A DNA stretch of 64,000 nt from Calliopum simillimum. Lineage: Eukaryota > Arthropoda > Insecta > Diptera > Lauxaniidae. Position 1 is the first letter of the stretch; every line of letters begins with the position of its first letter. Positions 32,652 to 46,648 of the stretch are shown here, piece after piece. The position numbers and the translations under genes were made by a program. The notes beneath the pieces are model-generated. The model saw only the letters and a program-made list of their open reading frames with translations. It had not been told where the DNA came from and searched no databases. The stretch covers positions 1,116,001 to 1,180,000 of the forward strand of contig OX638368.1 in NCBI GenBank assembly GCA_951812925.1, read 5' to 3'.

Positions 32652-34640
32652 GTCCGTATTCAGCTAACGATATGATTTCGAAATTTTCTTTAAAATACTT
32701 GGTATTGGATTTTTGTTCACAAATCAATTTTTAACAGATTTCCACATTAATGCACAAGTATTGTGTAATGAAGTGAAGTTCAATTTCAATTCCCTCACCT
32801 AAATGACATTTTGTAGAATTTAATAATGCAAGAAATTTGCAGTGGCGCTGTAAATATCAAAGTAATTGATTTATGCTTCTTGTTTGCGTGCGATAATATT
32901 TGTGTACTTGCTTGTGTATGTATTTGTTAACTGCATACAAAATCAGCGTTTGCCATAATTAATCACTTTGTGTCTGTTGTCGACAATGTCAAATTAAGCG
33001 TGTACCATGGCGCATACATTGATAAATTACAGCACACATATTGCACACGCACACACACTTAAAGTTTTGCCATGGGGACCAAAGACATACGTAGTGTGAG
33101 TGATATCACAATTATGTGGCGCAAACAATCGCAATGCTTATTATGATAGTAAGAAAAAAAAATATCAAGAGTTTCTTCAGCTGTTGAGCAGCGTTTTCTT
33201 TTCGTATTTACGTAACAAATTTATTTCAACTTTGGCTCAACATTAAGCTGACAACACTCAGTTAAAGCGCAGCAATGAAAAACAATGCCAAGAAAACTTC
33301 CATAGCTCCCAATCAACCCGAAAGCACAATTATTACGTAACTGCTAACAAGCATTTTAAGCGGATTAGTTACAAGTTGTAAGCGAAAATTTAGTGTGCGT
33401 ACAAATTAAGCAGAACGAACGAAGTAACGAGAACGAAAAGAAGCAGCAGCAGTGAAAAAGGGCGCACAGAAAACAAAAAAAAACTTCATGGATTCCTTTT
33501 TAATACGCTGGAGCGCACGGATTAAACGAAGACGCTCTGCAAATCTACGCGAGTAATCAACGTTAAGCTCATAATGACTTTTAAAATCACAGCGAGGAGC
33601 GCGTAAGCAAGAAAACAACAGCAATAATAACAACAGCAAGAACAGAGGAAAACAAAAACAACTTAAATTTTACTTTACTTACCGCCCCCACCCCACTTGC
33701 GGAGCAGTTAAGCATTTTAACGTTTGTGCGTATTTTGCCAAAAAGTATGCAACACTTTCTTAAAACAACAAACAACACCGACGACATTGACAAAAATTTG
33801 GACTTTTCGTATTTGGCACAGTGTCCCAGTTTTGCGCTTTCGAAGAGTTTTGTTGTTGTTGTTTTAACGCATTTTCAATGGTAAAGAAATTAAATTTTTA
33901 CCTTACCTCGTATTGCTAATAAACAAAAGAAGTTGCCACCACAAGGTTTTCACATTTTTGTTTTCGGTTTTGTTTTTTATTGTGGTTTTTCCTCGCATTT
34001 AAAGTTTTATTTATATTTTTGCATGTTCTTTTGCAGATACTACGTGGCAACAGTTAAATGAAAATAAAAGTAAATGCGGTTTGAACAGAAAAAAAAGACA
34101 ACCACAAATGCACATACGCACAGGTAATCTATATGTAAATGATGTAACGCCCAGTGAGAAATCGAATTAATTCAACATTTAAACGAATAATTTGCCAAAA
34201 GGTGCCTTCTTAGAAAATAATTATTTCAATAATATTGATGCAATATGTCGTACGATTAAGATTTATTTCTTGTAGAAGAATGGTTACTCGAAAGAACTGT
34301 AATTGCTATCCATGTAGCCTGTCTCAAGCTGTCATACATTTTTGCACCTTTCGTGAATCCGAAACCAATCACAGGGGGCCTGCTCCGGTCTGCGAACCAC
34401 TGGTTCAAGAACCCTGGCATGAAGTCTTTAATCCACTTTCTAGACAAGTTTTACTTATGTCAGAAAGATAGGGGTGGTTAAGACGTTAACATGAGGTACG
34501 AAGCGACTAATACACAGCTCGACAAAATCAAACCTTTTGTTGCACCCACATTATAAAAGAAAATTCTTTAACACTTGCGGCAAATGATAATAATCTTTTA
34601 AATCAAACAATTTAAATGTTCGTGACATTATAAAAAAAAA
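32652..34640. other. Unannotated DNA
   Basis: No gene is confirmed. A stretch at about 33400-33800 is less AT-rich, with AGCAGCAGCAG and overlapping minus-strand frames. It holds a good minus-strand splice-donor-like word (GTAAGTAAAG, GT at 33681-33682) downstream of an ATG at 33793, which could be a small 5' exon but is not otherwise supported. Confidence 0.5.
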
Positions 34641-35509
34641 ACTAGTAAGGGTGTTACCTTTGGCTTGGCCAAACAATATATACCCTACTTTGCAGTAATT
34701 TGAAAATCTTGCTTATATGGGAGGTGCTTTTATAGTTCTAAGTGTCTGTGTGAAATTTAGAAGGATTGTCTCAAAAAATTTTTCAGTATAGCGTTTTTGC
34801 TCAGAGCTTGCATATATATTTCTTAGCGTCTGAGCGAGGTTTAGTTGAAAGTTTTGCTTATATGGGAGGTGCCAATACGTCTTGTACGAGTTCACCCAGT
34901 TTTTGCTTATAGCTTGAATTTATAGTTTTAAGTAGCTGTGTGAAATTTAGAAGGATTGTCTCAGAAAACAATTTAAGTGTGACATTTTTAAGCTTTTGCA
35001 CTTATGGGAGCTGCCACGCCCTCTTGTCCGAGTTCACTCATTCCATTTATAGTTCTTAGTGTTTGAGTGAAATTTTGTTGCACTATTTCACAAAATGTTT
35101 TCAGTATTGCATTTTAAAGCTTTTGTATAAATAGGAAGTGGCACGCCCTCATGTCCGATTTCATCTAGTTTTCGCTCAGAGCTTGCGCTAGCTATTCCTA
35201 GTATTTATGTGTATTTTAGCTGCATTGTCGGGAAAAATACTGCTAAAGTTGCATTTTCAATTTATTTTTTGTATGGACGGTAGGCGTGTCCGTTAACAGA
35301 TTTCGCTCATTTCCAATTCCACGAGCTAGCTTTGACGACGGAGGCAGTGTACAAAATTTTATTGAATTATCTTGCTCAGTTTTCCAAAAAAATTTATTTC
35401 CACATACAGCCAGCCACCCAGCCAGACAGACAAATGGACATGGCCACGCTTCCTTCTCTGCGTTACAAACGGAAGGACAAAGTGAATATAACCTCGGTGT
35501 AGGGTATAA
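34641..35509 (+). repeat. Dispersed dipteran repeat with TATACCCTAC ends (copy A)
   Basis: Begins ACTAGTAAGGGTGTTACCTTTGGCTTGGCCAAA, passes TATACCCTAC (34680), and ends at about 35509 with TTCTCTGCGTTACAAACGGA, then GTGTAGGGTATAAAA. Inside are repeated modules with GGGAGGTGCC, GTGTGAAATTTAGAAGGATTGTC and CACGCCCTC (at least three times). The same family lies inverted at 55790-56442. Similar modules are widespread in fly genomes as noncoding repeats. I do not assign a transposon class. Confidence 0.7.
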
Positions 35510-35520
35510 AAATCGAATTG

Positions 35521-35608
35521 AACACAGGGAACAAACCTAGGACCTTCAGTGTGATATATTTTTACTTACTTTTACCAAGTCGTTAGACCACTGCACCACT
35601 GACGTACC
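35521..35608 (-). pseudogene. tRNA-like sequence 1 (A and B boxes)
   Basis: On the minus strand an A-box-like CAGTGGTGCAGTGGTCTAAC (about 35585-35605) is followed about 50 nt later by GGTCCTAGG and GGTTTGTTCCC (35527-35537; consensus GGTTCGANTCC). Arms do not form a normal tRNA: the middle is AT-rich and too long. Probably a tRNA pseudogene or SINE head. It directly abuts the end of the repeat at 35509. Confidence 0.5.
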
Positions 35609-35828
35609 TATATGATGAAGGGGTATAAAATTTGTATTTTAACCAAATTCCTCTCCATGCTGAATTTGATATTCGAATGCTTCCTGCAGCCTTGCGAAAA
35701 ATCCTTGTGTATTTAATTTTAATTCTATTGAACAAAAGTTAATAAATTAGAATAAGGAAAATAAAGAAGTGAAATAAAAAAATATAAAATAAAAACCACT
35801 TAAAAAATATTTAAAAAATAAAATCACA

Positions 35829-35921
35829 CACACTGGGAGTTGAACCCGGGACCATGGTTGCCAAGTATTTTTATGATTTGTCGCCGGCGATAAAAACACA
35901 TATGCACATTGAGCTATGGCT
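35829..35921 (-). pseudogene. tRNA-like sequence 2 (A and B boxes)
   Basis: On the minus strand CCATAGCTCAATGTGCATA (about 35899-35918) resembles an A box/D arm. GGTCCCGGGTTCAACTCCC (35835-35853) contains a good B box (GGTTCAACTCC) with a GGG/CCC stem. The distance between boxes is about 50 nt, longer than in an intronless tRNA. Same strand as, and about 300 bp from, the first tRNA-like sequence. Confidence 0.5.
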
Positions 35922-36096
35922 TTGAAAAATTGAAAAATGAAAAGCTCTAGTTTGTAGATATCAAAGTTTGTCAATTTTTTTTTCCAAAACTGAACAGAAC
36001 ATTTCTAAGCACTAAATTTCACCTTAAACAGAAAACCGTTAAAATTTACCTTATCTTTTATTTTTAGCTGTACAGCTAAATTTTGTCATTGAAGAT

Positions 36097-36833
36097 GTCC
36101 ATTAGATAGTATCAACCCCCATACAAAAAAAAAAAAGTTGACCACCACCCCCAGTTTGAAAGCTAATATTGATAGAATTTTAAGGAACATTTTTTTTTTT
36201 CACTTCTAAATTCGATGCGGTTTTGTTTTTTTTCTTATAAATATCTCCGCCATTTGGGCTACATTTCATCGATAGAAGTCATTTATCTCAGATTTTTTTT
36301 TTCGACTAGTTGTACTCATTATCGCAGTTTCTGCCACCCTAAGGTGCCAAGGACACCATATCTAATTGAAGCCCACAAAAAAATCATAAAATTCATCTCT
36401 ACGTTTGACATTTCAAACAGCATGAAATAAATAAAAAAAATATTTTATAGTCTTTTGGGACGATATTCGTTTTTGAAACATCCTGCTCTTCATATTTCGT
36501 GCTGAGCTTTTAGATTCGCTACAACTTCTTCAATTTCAACAATTTGAGGAAACTTCGCAGAGATAAATTTTATGATTTGTTGTGGGCTTCAATTCAATAA
36601 GTTGTCCTTGGCACCTTTGGGTGGTAGAAACAAAGATAATGAGTACAACTAGTCGAAAAAAAAAATCTGAGATAAATGACTTCTATCAATGAAATGTAGC
36701 CAAAATGGCGGAGATACCTATAAGAAAAAAACAAAACCGTATTGAATTTAGAGGCCGAAAAAAAAAAATATTTTTTTCCTTACAATTCTTCCAATGTTAA
36801 CTTTCAAACTGGGGGGGATACTATCTAGTGTCC
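36097..36833. repeat. Foldback element, about 737 bp
   Basis: The left arm (36097-36400) and right arm (about 36535-36833) are inverted copies. Shared words are TAGATAGTATC at the outer end, CGACTAGTTGTACTCATTAT, AAGGTGCCAAGGACA and TTGAAGCCCACAA inward. Arms are about 85-90 percent alike by eye, with indels in the A/T runs. The loop is about 135 bp. No coding potential; target duplication not seen. Confidence 0.85.
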
Positions 36834-39773
36834 AAATAATTGTAGAAATAAGTATCGTATATAGTGTTAAAAGCAGCAGGGCAGACTTTTCTCACTGGAC
36901 CAAAATCATTATTAACAGCGTATTTTCCATTTCAAGGATTAAAGCCCCAGTATGAACTACGTTTTTTTGTTTTCATGTTTTCGCTTTAAAATGCAAGTTC
37001 GTTATGTAGTGGTTTATGTGTATGCATGCATACGTACATATGTGCATGCGCTGTCAAATGACAGCAAGTTGTTGTAATCTGTGTGTGTAAATAATTGATA
37101 AATGGTTTTATAATAAATTAATTTTCTTTCACTTTCTCACTTTAAAAGCATTCGCATTAAAACACGCAACAAAACTTACATTATAATCCTTGCGAATCAG
37201 CGTGTAATGCACTTGACATGCATGATGGCAACGATAGGAATGCTGACACTTGAAAACATTTAAAATAAAGTTTCTTTAACAAAAAAAAATGTAATCTGCT
37301 TATATTTAATGATTTTAAAATAAAGTTCGAAATGCCAGAACATTAAACGCGAAAAAACGTGATATAGTGATATAGGGCAAGTCCAGAGAAATGCCAAACA
37401 GCAGCAAAAATTGAAAATTTATAATATTTTGGACCAGCTTCTTACATGGAGAAAAGACATTTCACTCTGTATATAGGCGCTACTGCAGTGAAATTACAAT
37501 AAAAAATATTTTAGCTGACTTCTTTTCCAAATATATAACTAGAATTTATGCAAAATCTTTGAAATATCTGAAATAATGAAATGTCCGGCTGGCAGGATTT
37601 GCCCTGATGTAAACTTTATAAAAAAGTAAAATCATAAGAGATTTAAATTAACAATTTATTAAAAAATTCCTATTAATGGGGATTAAAAAAGTTAATTGCA
37701 ACAAAGCTGAGTGCTTAATTAAAAATAAATAAATAACTGTTAAATCTATTTGTATTTTATATTTGCTGTTATTTATACAAACATTAAAGTGTTAATTAAA
37801 TTCATTTAATATCATGTTTTTTGCAGACCCAAATATTTTTTTTTAAGTTTTCGTTAAAACATAAATGAAATTAAATACTTAAAGTTTTTTATCATTATGT
37901 GGCTTTAAGCATTAATTGAACAATTTATAAAGACTTTCAATACTTTCAAAATTCAACTTTAATAATAATGTTTCTGTTCCTATCAATTCAACAACTTTTT
38001 CTACACTTGCAAAACATCTATATTAGAATTTCCCAGCTTAGACAGCCAAAATAATGGACATAAAGACTTATTTAGACATCTGCCATGACAGCCAAGCACG
38101 CCGATAGCCTTGGCATTGACAGCAATAAAAAAAGAAGCAGACAATTTAGTTTTGGACTTGTGGAAGAATATCAGAAAATCAATTTTGTCTATACCAAGCA
38201 GACATGATACGTATTATTACAAATATATTAATAATAAATAAATAAATTTTCACTTGACTTTTGTACATTGGCGTTGCGTATCTCGCATTAACGTATTTTA
38301 AATTCTTTGTTAAGCTTTCTCTTACTTTTCCTGTAAATTTTATTGCGAAGAAAAAATATCAAAAATTTAGATTTTATTCACTTCCCCTAATTCATGTCAC
38401 TGTACCTTAAATTAAACCCTGTGTGCAATAAAAATTTAACTTTTCCCTTTAATTTACGAATAAAGATGAACATTTGGGAACAATCATTTAAAGTGCTCTT
38501 TTCACTTATACAAAAGACAAAGGACGAGTTCAAAAACTGTTATGGCTGCTTTGTGTGAAGAAAAAAAAAAAAAAAAACAAACATCCAAAATAAAAACGGA
38601 GTTAAAAAACAAAACACTTTACTGCAGTGTCAACAATGTCACAAAGGACAACGGCTCAGGTAAACAAAAAAGACAGCAAATTTTATTCCCAAAGACCCAT
38701 ATCAAAAAAAATCGAGTAACAAAAAAGAAATGAAAACTTAAAAACTAAAGTTAAATTTAGATATCCATGGTTATACAATATGTGTATGTGTATGTATGGT
38801 GTAGCTTATTTTTTGTGTAAAGAATTTTACTTTCGTTTCAATGCGACAAATTCCAGACGACAAAATGAGGTAGAACAGTAATGCTACAACTGAATGATAT
38901 ATTTCTGTGGATTACAGTTTTTTATATAAGCGTTCAAAAATCAATAAACTTTAAGGAAGTAATTAGCAATACTGAACATTTTTTAGCTATTGCATCTCTA
39001 ATCAAAACGAAATTCTGCACTCTAATCCCGGAAAATCATAAGTGCTTCTCAAGTTTTTTTTAAAAAAAAAAAAAAAGAAAGAATGATGGAGATATCGTTT
39101 TTAATAGTCCTTCTCACTTTTAAGATGATTTGGGGATGAACCTAAATTTCGATCATATCTAGTATGCTTATAATTATAGTTGTTGATCCAATTTATTTAT
39201 TCAATTATTTACCAAATTTTCACAATCACCTTTGCGCTATCAAAACTGATCCTGCAAACAAATTTTAGATAACGTTACCTAAAAGATTTTTGAGTGACCT
39301 TTGTCAAACGGTATTTAATATTTTGGACAAGTAAAAGCCACATTCCTATGTTTTGAAATATTCCGTATTAGATTTTAGCAATAAAATTTTTAGTTTCCCA
39401 CAGAAAAACTGATCAATTGACATTTTGTGCATTGACTGTATTGAAATATTCGAAAGCAAATAAAATAATATCGTCACCTCAATACTACAACTTAGTGACT
39501 CATAAATAACCATTTTTGGCATGCAAAATCTGCTCCAGCGAAATTACTCTGCAGCATTGAAATCCAACGCCTGTGCTCGCGGGCATTTAAGTTTTTGTGC
39601 TTAAAAGCTTTCCGTATACATATTCACCCACTCACCCACAAATAAGCGTCACTTGCTTGCAGCTTATGCAAAATGTAAAAGCTTTTAATGAGTTTCATAC
39701 ATTGACAAAAAAAGCCAGTATTCAGATTGGATATCACTGCTCTATAGTATCACCATTGCGTAGTTAAAAGAAA
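36834..39773. other. Unannotated AT-rich DNA
   Basis: No gene is seen. AGGGCAAGTCC (37377) and GGATTTGCCCT (37601) form a weak inverted pair about 235 bp apart. A-rich frames at 38542-38733 are low-complexity. At about 39056-39165 a segment with GATGGAGATATCGTTTTTAA matches 49145-49250 (GATGCAGATATCGTTTTTAA), so it is a dispersed repeat fragment. Confidence 0.55.
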
Positions 39774-39960
39774 ACTAGTGTGGGTGTAATCTTTGACCTG
39801 GCCAAACATTAAATACCCTACACTGCAGTATTTTGAAAATTTTGCTTACATGGGAGGTGCCACGAAAAGTTCAAAATCAGTGAAAATTCAAATTTACAAA
39901 AATCCTAAAGTGGATTTTTCTCAAAACTAAAAAAATTTGAGTAACCTATTTGTAGAATTG
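39774..39960 (+). repeat. Fragment of dispersed ACTAGTAAGGGTG repeat plus downstream module
   Basis: ACTAGTGTGGGTGTAATCTTTGACCTGGCCAAA, then ATACCCTACACTGCAGTA, then GGGAGGTGCC is the same start as copy A. It continues into TGGATTTTTCTCAAAACTA (about 39912), a module that also lies directly left of the pogo-like element (29405-29424) and at about 49131. Confidence 0.65.
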
Positions 39961-42900
39961 AGGCGACGTTGATATGTGTATCATTTTGAATTTAATTCTA
40001 AAAGTTCCTGCTAAAGTGAAATATGGAAAGCATTAGAGAACAGTTTTAAAGAAAAATAAAATGTCCTTTCTCTAAATGCAATATGAAAAGTATTTCAAGC
40101 TATACATTTCTTCAATTACTTTGTATGATTTGTCCTTTGACTTTATTAAATAGTCATTTTTCATAATAAAAACTATACACATACTTGTGTATGCACACAA
40201 CCTACATACATAGGCAGCTTATGTGTTACAAAAATAAATATCCTTTCACACACACACGCACGCACACACTTGAATGCTTACGAACAAAAGAAAATAACGG
40301 CAGCACGTAATAAAAATGTGTTTTCCAGCCATTACTTTTACTTGTCGTGGTGAGGTGGTTCGCGTTACCTTAAACGTCTGTTGCCTCCTTTTTAATTCCT
40401 GTTCGTTTCTTATATTTAAGTTAACCACAAATTATTTCTTTGTATATCCTTGTAAGGGATAACGATATGGGTACAGGTTGGTTATTTTCAATGCGAGACT
40501 TCAAGGCTTTATTTTAATGCAAAACGATGTAGTTTTTCACAAGAATTCATAATTTTTTACGCCAATAAAAACTAAAAATAAAAGTTCTAAATTTTCACAA
40601 AATTGATTCCACTTACCCTACATAAGTAGATACATGTATAATTCAAGTAATAACGCTCAGCCCATGCACTGCAAAGAGAATGCCCATATGATTTGCGGCT
40701 AAATAGGGACGATAAGTGGAAATGGAAAAAGTAAAGAAAAATGGAAGTAAAGTTCAAAATTAAAGCAATTCCCAAAATAATTTTATCGTGGTCTAGCCAA
40801 TTACGTTCGTAAGTTTAGCGTTTATTTACTTGTAGTTGCGTGTTGCTGGTGTGTGTATGTGTATATTACTTTTGTTTGTACACATGTAATGTAAATGCTT
40901 ATATTTAATGGTCGTTTTTTGTAAGAAGAAAAGAATTTTACAAGTAACCGCAGCTGAATCAAGTTTTATATTAAAGTTTTATGGGAGAAATTGAAAAATC
41001 AGCGCTTTGTCATGTCCACTTGCAAACATTAAACTACCCATTGGAATAAAAATTTCTGTTCGAATTGCAGTCAAAAAACTACCCCAACTGTAACTCAAAC
41101 ACAGTTACGGGACTTAGCGGATTTTTTTTTTTTGTAAATAGTTCCAACTAAGAAAAGGTTAAGTGCATAAATGGAGATTATGTCTTGGCACCGAAAAGCA
41201 CTTCATTCATTCATTTCTGCGCTAAAAGATTTCATAGCTTACTCTTCCCGCGGATTCGTCTGATTGAAAAAAATAAACGTATTTCAAAACTTCAAGTTTC
41301 ACATTGTTGTGTGCAATGGTAAATTGATCTACAATACTTACATAAAAACGGGGCTTAGGTTCCTTTATCTTAGAGTATAAGTTGTATATAAAAATTAAAA
41401 CATTTCGTGCGATCAACATATATTGACACTTGACAAGCAATATGAGTTAAATTTTCCTATGGGTGCCTCAGATAAAATCTTGTCTAACAAAAAGTGCTAA
41501 AAAGTGCATCTCAGTTTTTTAATATGTGTTAGAAAAGAGTTCTATTTACTTAAAAACAAAATCTTGGGGGAAAAAATTAATTCTTGGTTTTATTCATTTC
41601 AATTGCGAAATGATTTTGTGAAATCATTTAATATTAAGCGAATCACAGTTATCAAAAAAGTATAAATTTTTTCGAGCTTTGAGGCTTGGGGTTCGATAGT
41701 ACTTTCTTTTATAAAGAGGTTCCATATTCAAACATTGAAATCGGCACATTTTTATAGTACCTATATTCTTTGATTCAGGACGAAAAATTTTATGTAAATG
41801 ACCTTTAAAAAAATCTCAGCTCACTTCTGTGAAACGCTTTTTCAGATTTTTTTGCGTAATCGTGGAATTTTCAAAAAGGTTTTTTTTTTGCATCAGTCTA
41901 ATGTGGTTATGTACATATAGTCTTCATTTTACATGAACTTCAAATATGGCCCCACTTAATTCAATGTGTGTCATAATTAAATAGTTGAAAAATATTGAAA
42001 ATGTTTATTTAAAATTTTACGCTCAACGCGCTATTGCACGCACTAAAGGACACTTAATAAAAAAAATCGAAAAATAATTTAAATCATATCAGTACACAAA
42101 AGCAAACATATAACCCCATATGTGGTACTTTAGCCCTACCGTTATGTAAGCACTGGAAATGTGATTAATTAAAAAATTTAAGCATTTTTTTTTATCACTG
42201 AAACGGAAATTGAAATCTCATAATTCTCTGATGGCAATGGTAAAAACTGTCAATAATTTTATGCATTTTTAATTAATTATTTTAATGATAATAACATTTT
42301 TTTTTATTTTGAAATTTTATATTTATTTTTTAAATTATTGCCACAATGAATTTATGTTGCATTGCTGTAGTTAAGTATTTTTATTAAAAAATGCATGATG
42401 TTGTACACAATTAAATGTTATATAATAATCATTATCCATACATATTAATGTGAGTGGCATTGGCTTTTTTAAAATGCTCCTTATTCATATGCATTCGTAT
42501 GTGTGAAATTTATCATTGCTATAGTGTCTATAGCATTTTTGCGCTGGTTTTGTTGGGGAATATTTTCAATTAACTTTATGGTTTATTAAAAAAATGCTTT
42601 TATTAATTTTCGATTTGTGTATGAAATAAATAACATAAAGAACAACAAAATAATAATGAAAGAGAAAACACGTTTGGCATTGGTGCACGACTAAGTGTTG
42701 CAAGGAAACATGACAGCTGTCAAAATTTCAATATATGTATGAAGCATGAAGCATTGTGTGAGTTACAGCTAGCGCTGATACTCAACATGCAATCGCTTGT
42801 CGTAGTAGCCATCTCCTTAAAAAAAGTAAGTCACAGGAAACTATGTATAGATGTTAAAATGTTACAAATGGGCGTGGCATTTATGTGATTATGGCCACTT

Positions 42901-45393
42901 TTTGACTAGTGCGTTGTTATTTTGATCTGCGCCTACTTATCAAATTTCTTAAATACAATTTGTATAGTTCACGAAATATGATGGAATGTAACGAAAAGTG
43001 ACGCGACCTTGAAATCATTAGCCTAATGTAGTAAAAGAAGTTCCATTTTAAAAATGTTTGATCTCTAATTACTTTTGCTTTTAAAACTCCTTACACCAAC
43101 TTTTCGGCTTCAAACGTTCATATAAATTATGCCAATCAGACAAGTAAAGTTGTGGACATTTTCACTTCATCATTGCCAACATAAAAATTGTTATCGTGCT
43201 TGAATAGAGATTCAGTTTTTAAACTTTTAGATAAAACTTTTAAACGGAAATATATTTTTCATTTCAGCTTTATGCCACCCACAAAGCACTGTTTTTCATC
43301 TTTAAATACCTATTTTGGAAACGTTTTTCCTACAGAATGAACAAAGTCAAATTAAAAAAAAAAACTTTTTAATTGAGTGTTGCAAATTGATTGCCCAAAA
43401 TATGGAAAATTTCACAAAGCAAAGTTTTCAACACAAATCCCAGCATGACTTTTTGTTTTGTATAAAAACAAAAACTTTTTCTAAAAATAACCAAAAAAAA
43501 AAAAAAATGAACAAATTTCTATGAATTTCCAAAGTTTTCCCAAGTGTTTGAGCAATTTTTTTGTCAGTCATCCTTATTGACTAGGGTTGATTGTAAAGAC
43601 CAACCTTGGCAGATATGCTGATTAGCACAAAAGTAAAATGCCACACACACATACTAACACATACATACAAACAATAATAACTGGAATATTTCACAGTTGA
43701 TTGACAGCAACAATAACAACAAAACGTAACAATAAATGCTGTAACATTTGCGCGCTGTGGCAACCCTACAAAAAGCGATTATCGTAAAATCTAATGAACT
43801 CGAACTCAAAATGGGGAAACATTGTCAATAATCTGCGCTGCTCTTTTCATATGAAAGGTTTTACTTAATTATTTTTTATTGCTTTCCTATACATTGGAGA
43901 AACAACACAACATCCTTGCACTGTATAGGGTAGATCAAGCAAAGTGAGCACCACTATATATTTTAACTAGTCTAACCAATTTTGTCGTAGCTTTGGATTC
44001 GTTGTTAGTAAGTTTTAATTAGTTTTAGAGAGAGATTTTTGTGATTTTTTTTATTTTTTTATTTTTTTTTTGTGATTTTTTTTTTTTGAAAAAAACTTCT
44101 GATTTGCAGAAAAATTAAAAAAAAAATCTTTAAAAATTTTGGCATTATTGGAACCCTATTGAATTTTCATCATCGTTGTGTTGCTATTTTGTGCAATTTT
44201 AGAAAAATATAAATTTTGGTAGGCAGCCTCCGCTTTCATTATACCAAACTTGTGAAGACATCCAAGGTTTGGAGTTTTTTTTTTTTACTTTTAAAGCGTG
44301 TGCTAACTTGGTATGTCTCACCCTATATGCACATTTATGTTGTTCTGTAGACATCCATATGTGCTTACGCTCCGGGATGTACATAAGGTTGTGTGCTGAG
44401 CACAAAAGACGAACTTAGCAACAGATCCATAATCGCCGACACGTTTTCTCTATTAACATATTAAATTGGTGTGCTGTTTGTTTTCTGTTGCCTCGGTTGC
44501 TTGGACAGAGTTAACTTAATTAGATTTGTTTTGTCTGTTTTGGGCAGTTAAACGAATGCTGAAATCGAAAGATTGTTGTGTTTAGAAAATCTTTTTTGTT
44601 GTTGTATTCTTTCCTTTAGCGGAAGTCTTGAGGTCTTGAATAATAAAGAGTATGCTGGAGTTAAACAGTTTTTTCCTTAAACTTGAAAAAATGGACATTT
44701 TTGATTTGCGAACAACTTTCCTACCTGTTGGTGCCTACAGAATAGATACCTTCCAATTTGTAACTAAGATTTCAGAGTTTTGAGCTGAAACATATGAAAT
44801 AAAAGAATAGCAGCAAAAATGTCCATTATCTTGAGTGTCATGTCGTTAAAATGCTTAATAAATCATTTAGATTTCCAGTCAATTATTATTTTTTTCAAAT
44901 GCGATTAGCCATTTAACGTCAAAAATTAGAACCGTATCTTCCCCTACTAGTGGTCACTAAAAATTCCATACATTTGCCATATTATACTATCTGGAAAAAT
45001 TTATTTCGGACCAAAAATCGGGCATTGCTCAGTGAACCTTTATCTAGGAATAATATAACTTTAAATTTCTTATGACCGGCCGTTAAAACTTCGAAAATTT
45101 AGTATGCTTAATCGAAATCCAAATCTTCAGCTGCAAATTTTGGGAATTTCTTCCTTTTTTATGAATTTTTAACAAATTAGTAATTACCTAATTCTTCAAA
45201 AATCTGATAACCCAACTGCAAATTTCGAAAAATTTGAGATGGAATCGGTCTAATATTGTTTTGAGAGCAGAAAACATTTTAATTTCTTTCTATTTTGCAA
45301 CGTTTTACAGTATTCAATTTAAAGATTTCAATAGCCTAAAAAAGAAGAACTAGCGATTTGCCTTTTCTTAAGTTGACGAACCGTAGTGAGGCA
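39961..45393. other. Largest featureless stretch, about 5.4 kb
   Basis: AT-rich with CA runs (about 40247-40268), T runs (about 41122, 41881, 44050-44090, 44277) and A runs (about 43492-43507). Only short, composition-driven open frames. Nothing is recognised. Confidence 0.6.
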
Positions 45394-45760
45394 TTGTACC
45401 AAATCTGATGATTTGCATCAAATGGTTTCAGAAATGTGGCATATTTATTTTATTGGGAATGGTACCACCCACTGTTCCACTGAAAATTATTTCTCCTTAT
45501 GCCCTTTGCGTATGTACTAAGCATTATCTATCTGGTTAAGCAGTTTCAGAGAAATGATGATCAGTTTTTTGGATAGCGTGAAACCGCCCATTTTTCTAGT
45601 GAGGATTATTTGTTCTTGTGATCCACAAATATGTACCAAATTCTGCATTTAACATTTTCGTAGATATGATGTATTTATTTTTATTCACTTAATCTCATCT
45701 CTCTGCATGAAATAGTTTCGGCGATATGATTACTTAATTTTTTGGGGGGTGTGGCACAGT
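45394..45760 (+). repeat. Diverged tandem modules, about 120-bp spacing
   Basis: Three loosely similar units begin GTACCAAATCTG (about 45398), GTACTAAGCATT (45514) and GTACCAAATTCT (45637). Each is followed after 30-40 bp by GTTTCAGARAWATG-like words and then a T-rich/GTGGCA segment. They resemble the noncoding modules of the TATACCC-type repeat at 34.6 kb. Alignment is by eye and the similarity is modest. Confidence 0.4.
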
Positions 45761-46590
45761 CAATTTTTTAGACTATGATTTAGCTAGCTTTTCTTTTATA
45801 CTAGATCAATTACGGCCAAATGGATAAAGCATGAGTAATATAAAATCAAAATTTTCAAAGGCAAGAAGAGACGATATCCCAGAAACCATACAAAATTCTG
45901 ATGCCGGATTCGGATATAGCACCTCCAAATACAATGAAAAATATTTCTATTTTTGTTTGTTGCAATTTTTTTTTTTTTGGTATTTGTTTTGTTTTCACAA
46001 GTTTCTTAAGAAAAAAAAAAAATAATAATTCCGACCCAACTCCAAAAGGTTTCTGAAATTAAATAAAAAAAAAAAATTCTTAAAATCATCGAAATCGAAA
46101 GGCTTTATTGACTTCTACTTTTTAAACGAGAAAAAATAGATTCGGACGCATTGTCTCTGTAAAATCAAAAATTATTTTGAACGTAATTTTCCATTATACA
46201 TTAGTAATGAAAACACATTTGGCAGGAAACAGTCGTGTTAGTTAAAAACCTAAAAATCTGAACCAAAATAGAAACTTAAAACTGTGTCACTTGCAGAAAA
46301 ATCGGATACGCACATGTAACTAACACACTTAAGGATTACAACTCTTGTACACGTATACTCTGGCTGTACATAATGCATACTGCAACACCAACACACCTTA
46401 ATTTAGCACTAACCCAGCAATGTAACACAACGCTTAGCTTTTATTTCTTTACATCCGCTTTTGGAGTCCTTCGTGGAATTCTAAGTTGTTTCTTTTTTCT
46501 TAATTCTTTGTAATTTTTCACTTCCACTTGCACTTTTCTTAAATTAATATGCAACACACCACGCACTGCATTCTACTTGGTATATGCAAC
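45761..46590. other. Unannotated AT-rich DNA
   Basis: No gene or element is recognised. T and A runs lie at about 45966-45978 and 46010-46022. Confidence 0.5.
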
Positions 46591-46648
46591 ATCCCAGCAA
46601 ACATTTTCAATCGCGGACAATCTTCCATATTTTTGGCGATGCATTTAA

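Noticed and set aside
33587..33793. Minus-strand ATG followed by a strong splice-donor-like GTAAGTAAAG at 33681-33682, as a small first exon
   Set aside because: A donor-like word alone is expected by chance many times in 64 kb (others occur near 21615, 33905 and 40615). No downstream exon, acceptor pairing or recognisable peptide supports it.
37377..37611. AGGGCAARTCC inverted pair as a MITE
   Set aside because: Only 11 bp with one mismatch and no further pairing or target duplication. Compatible with chance.
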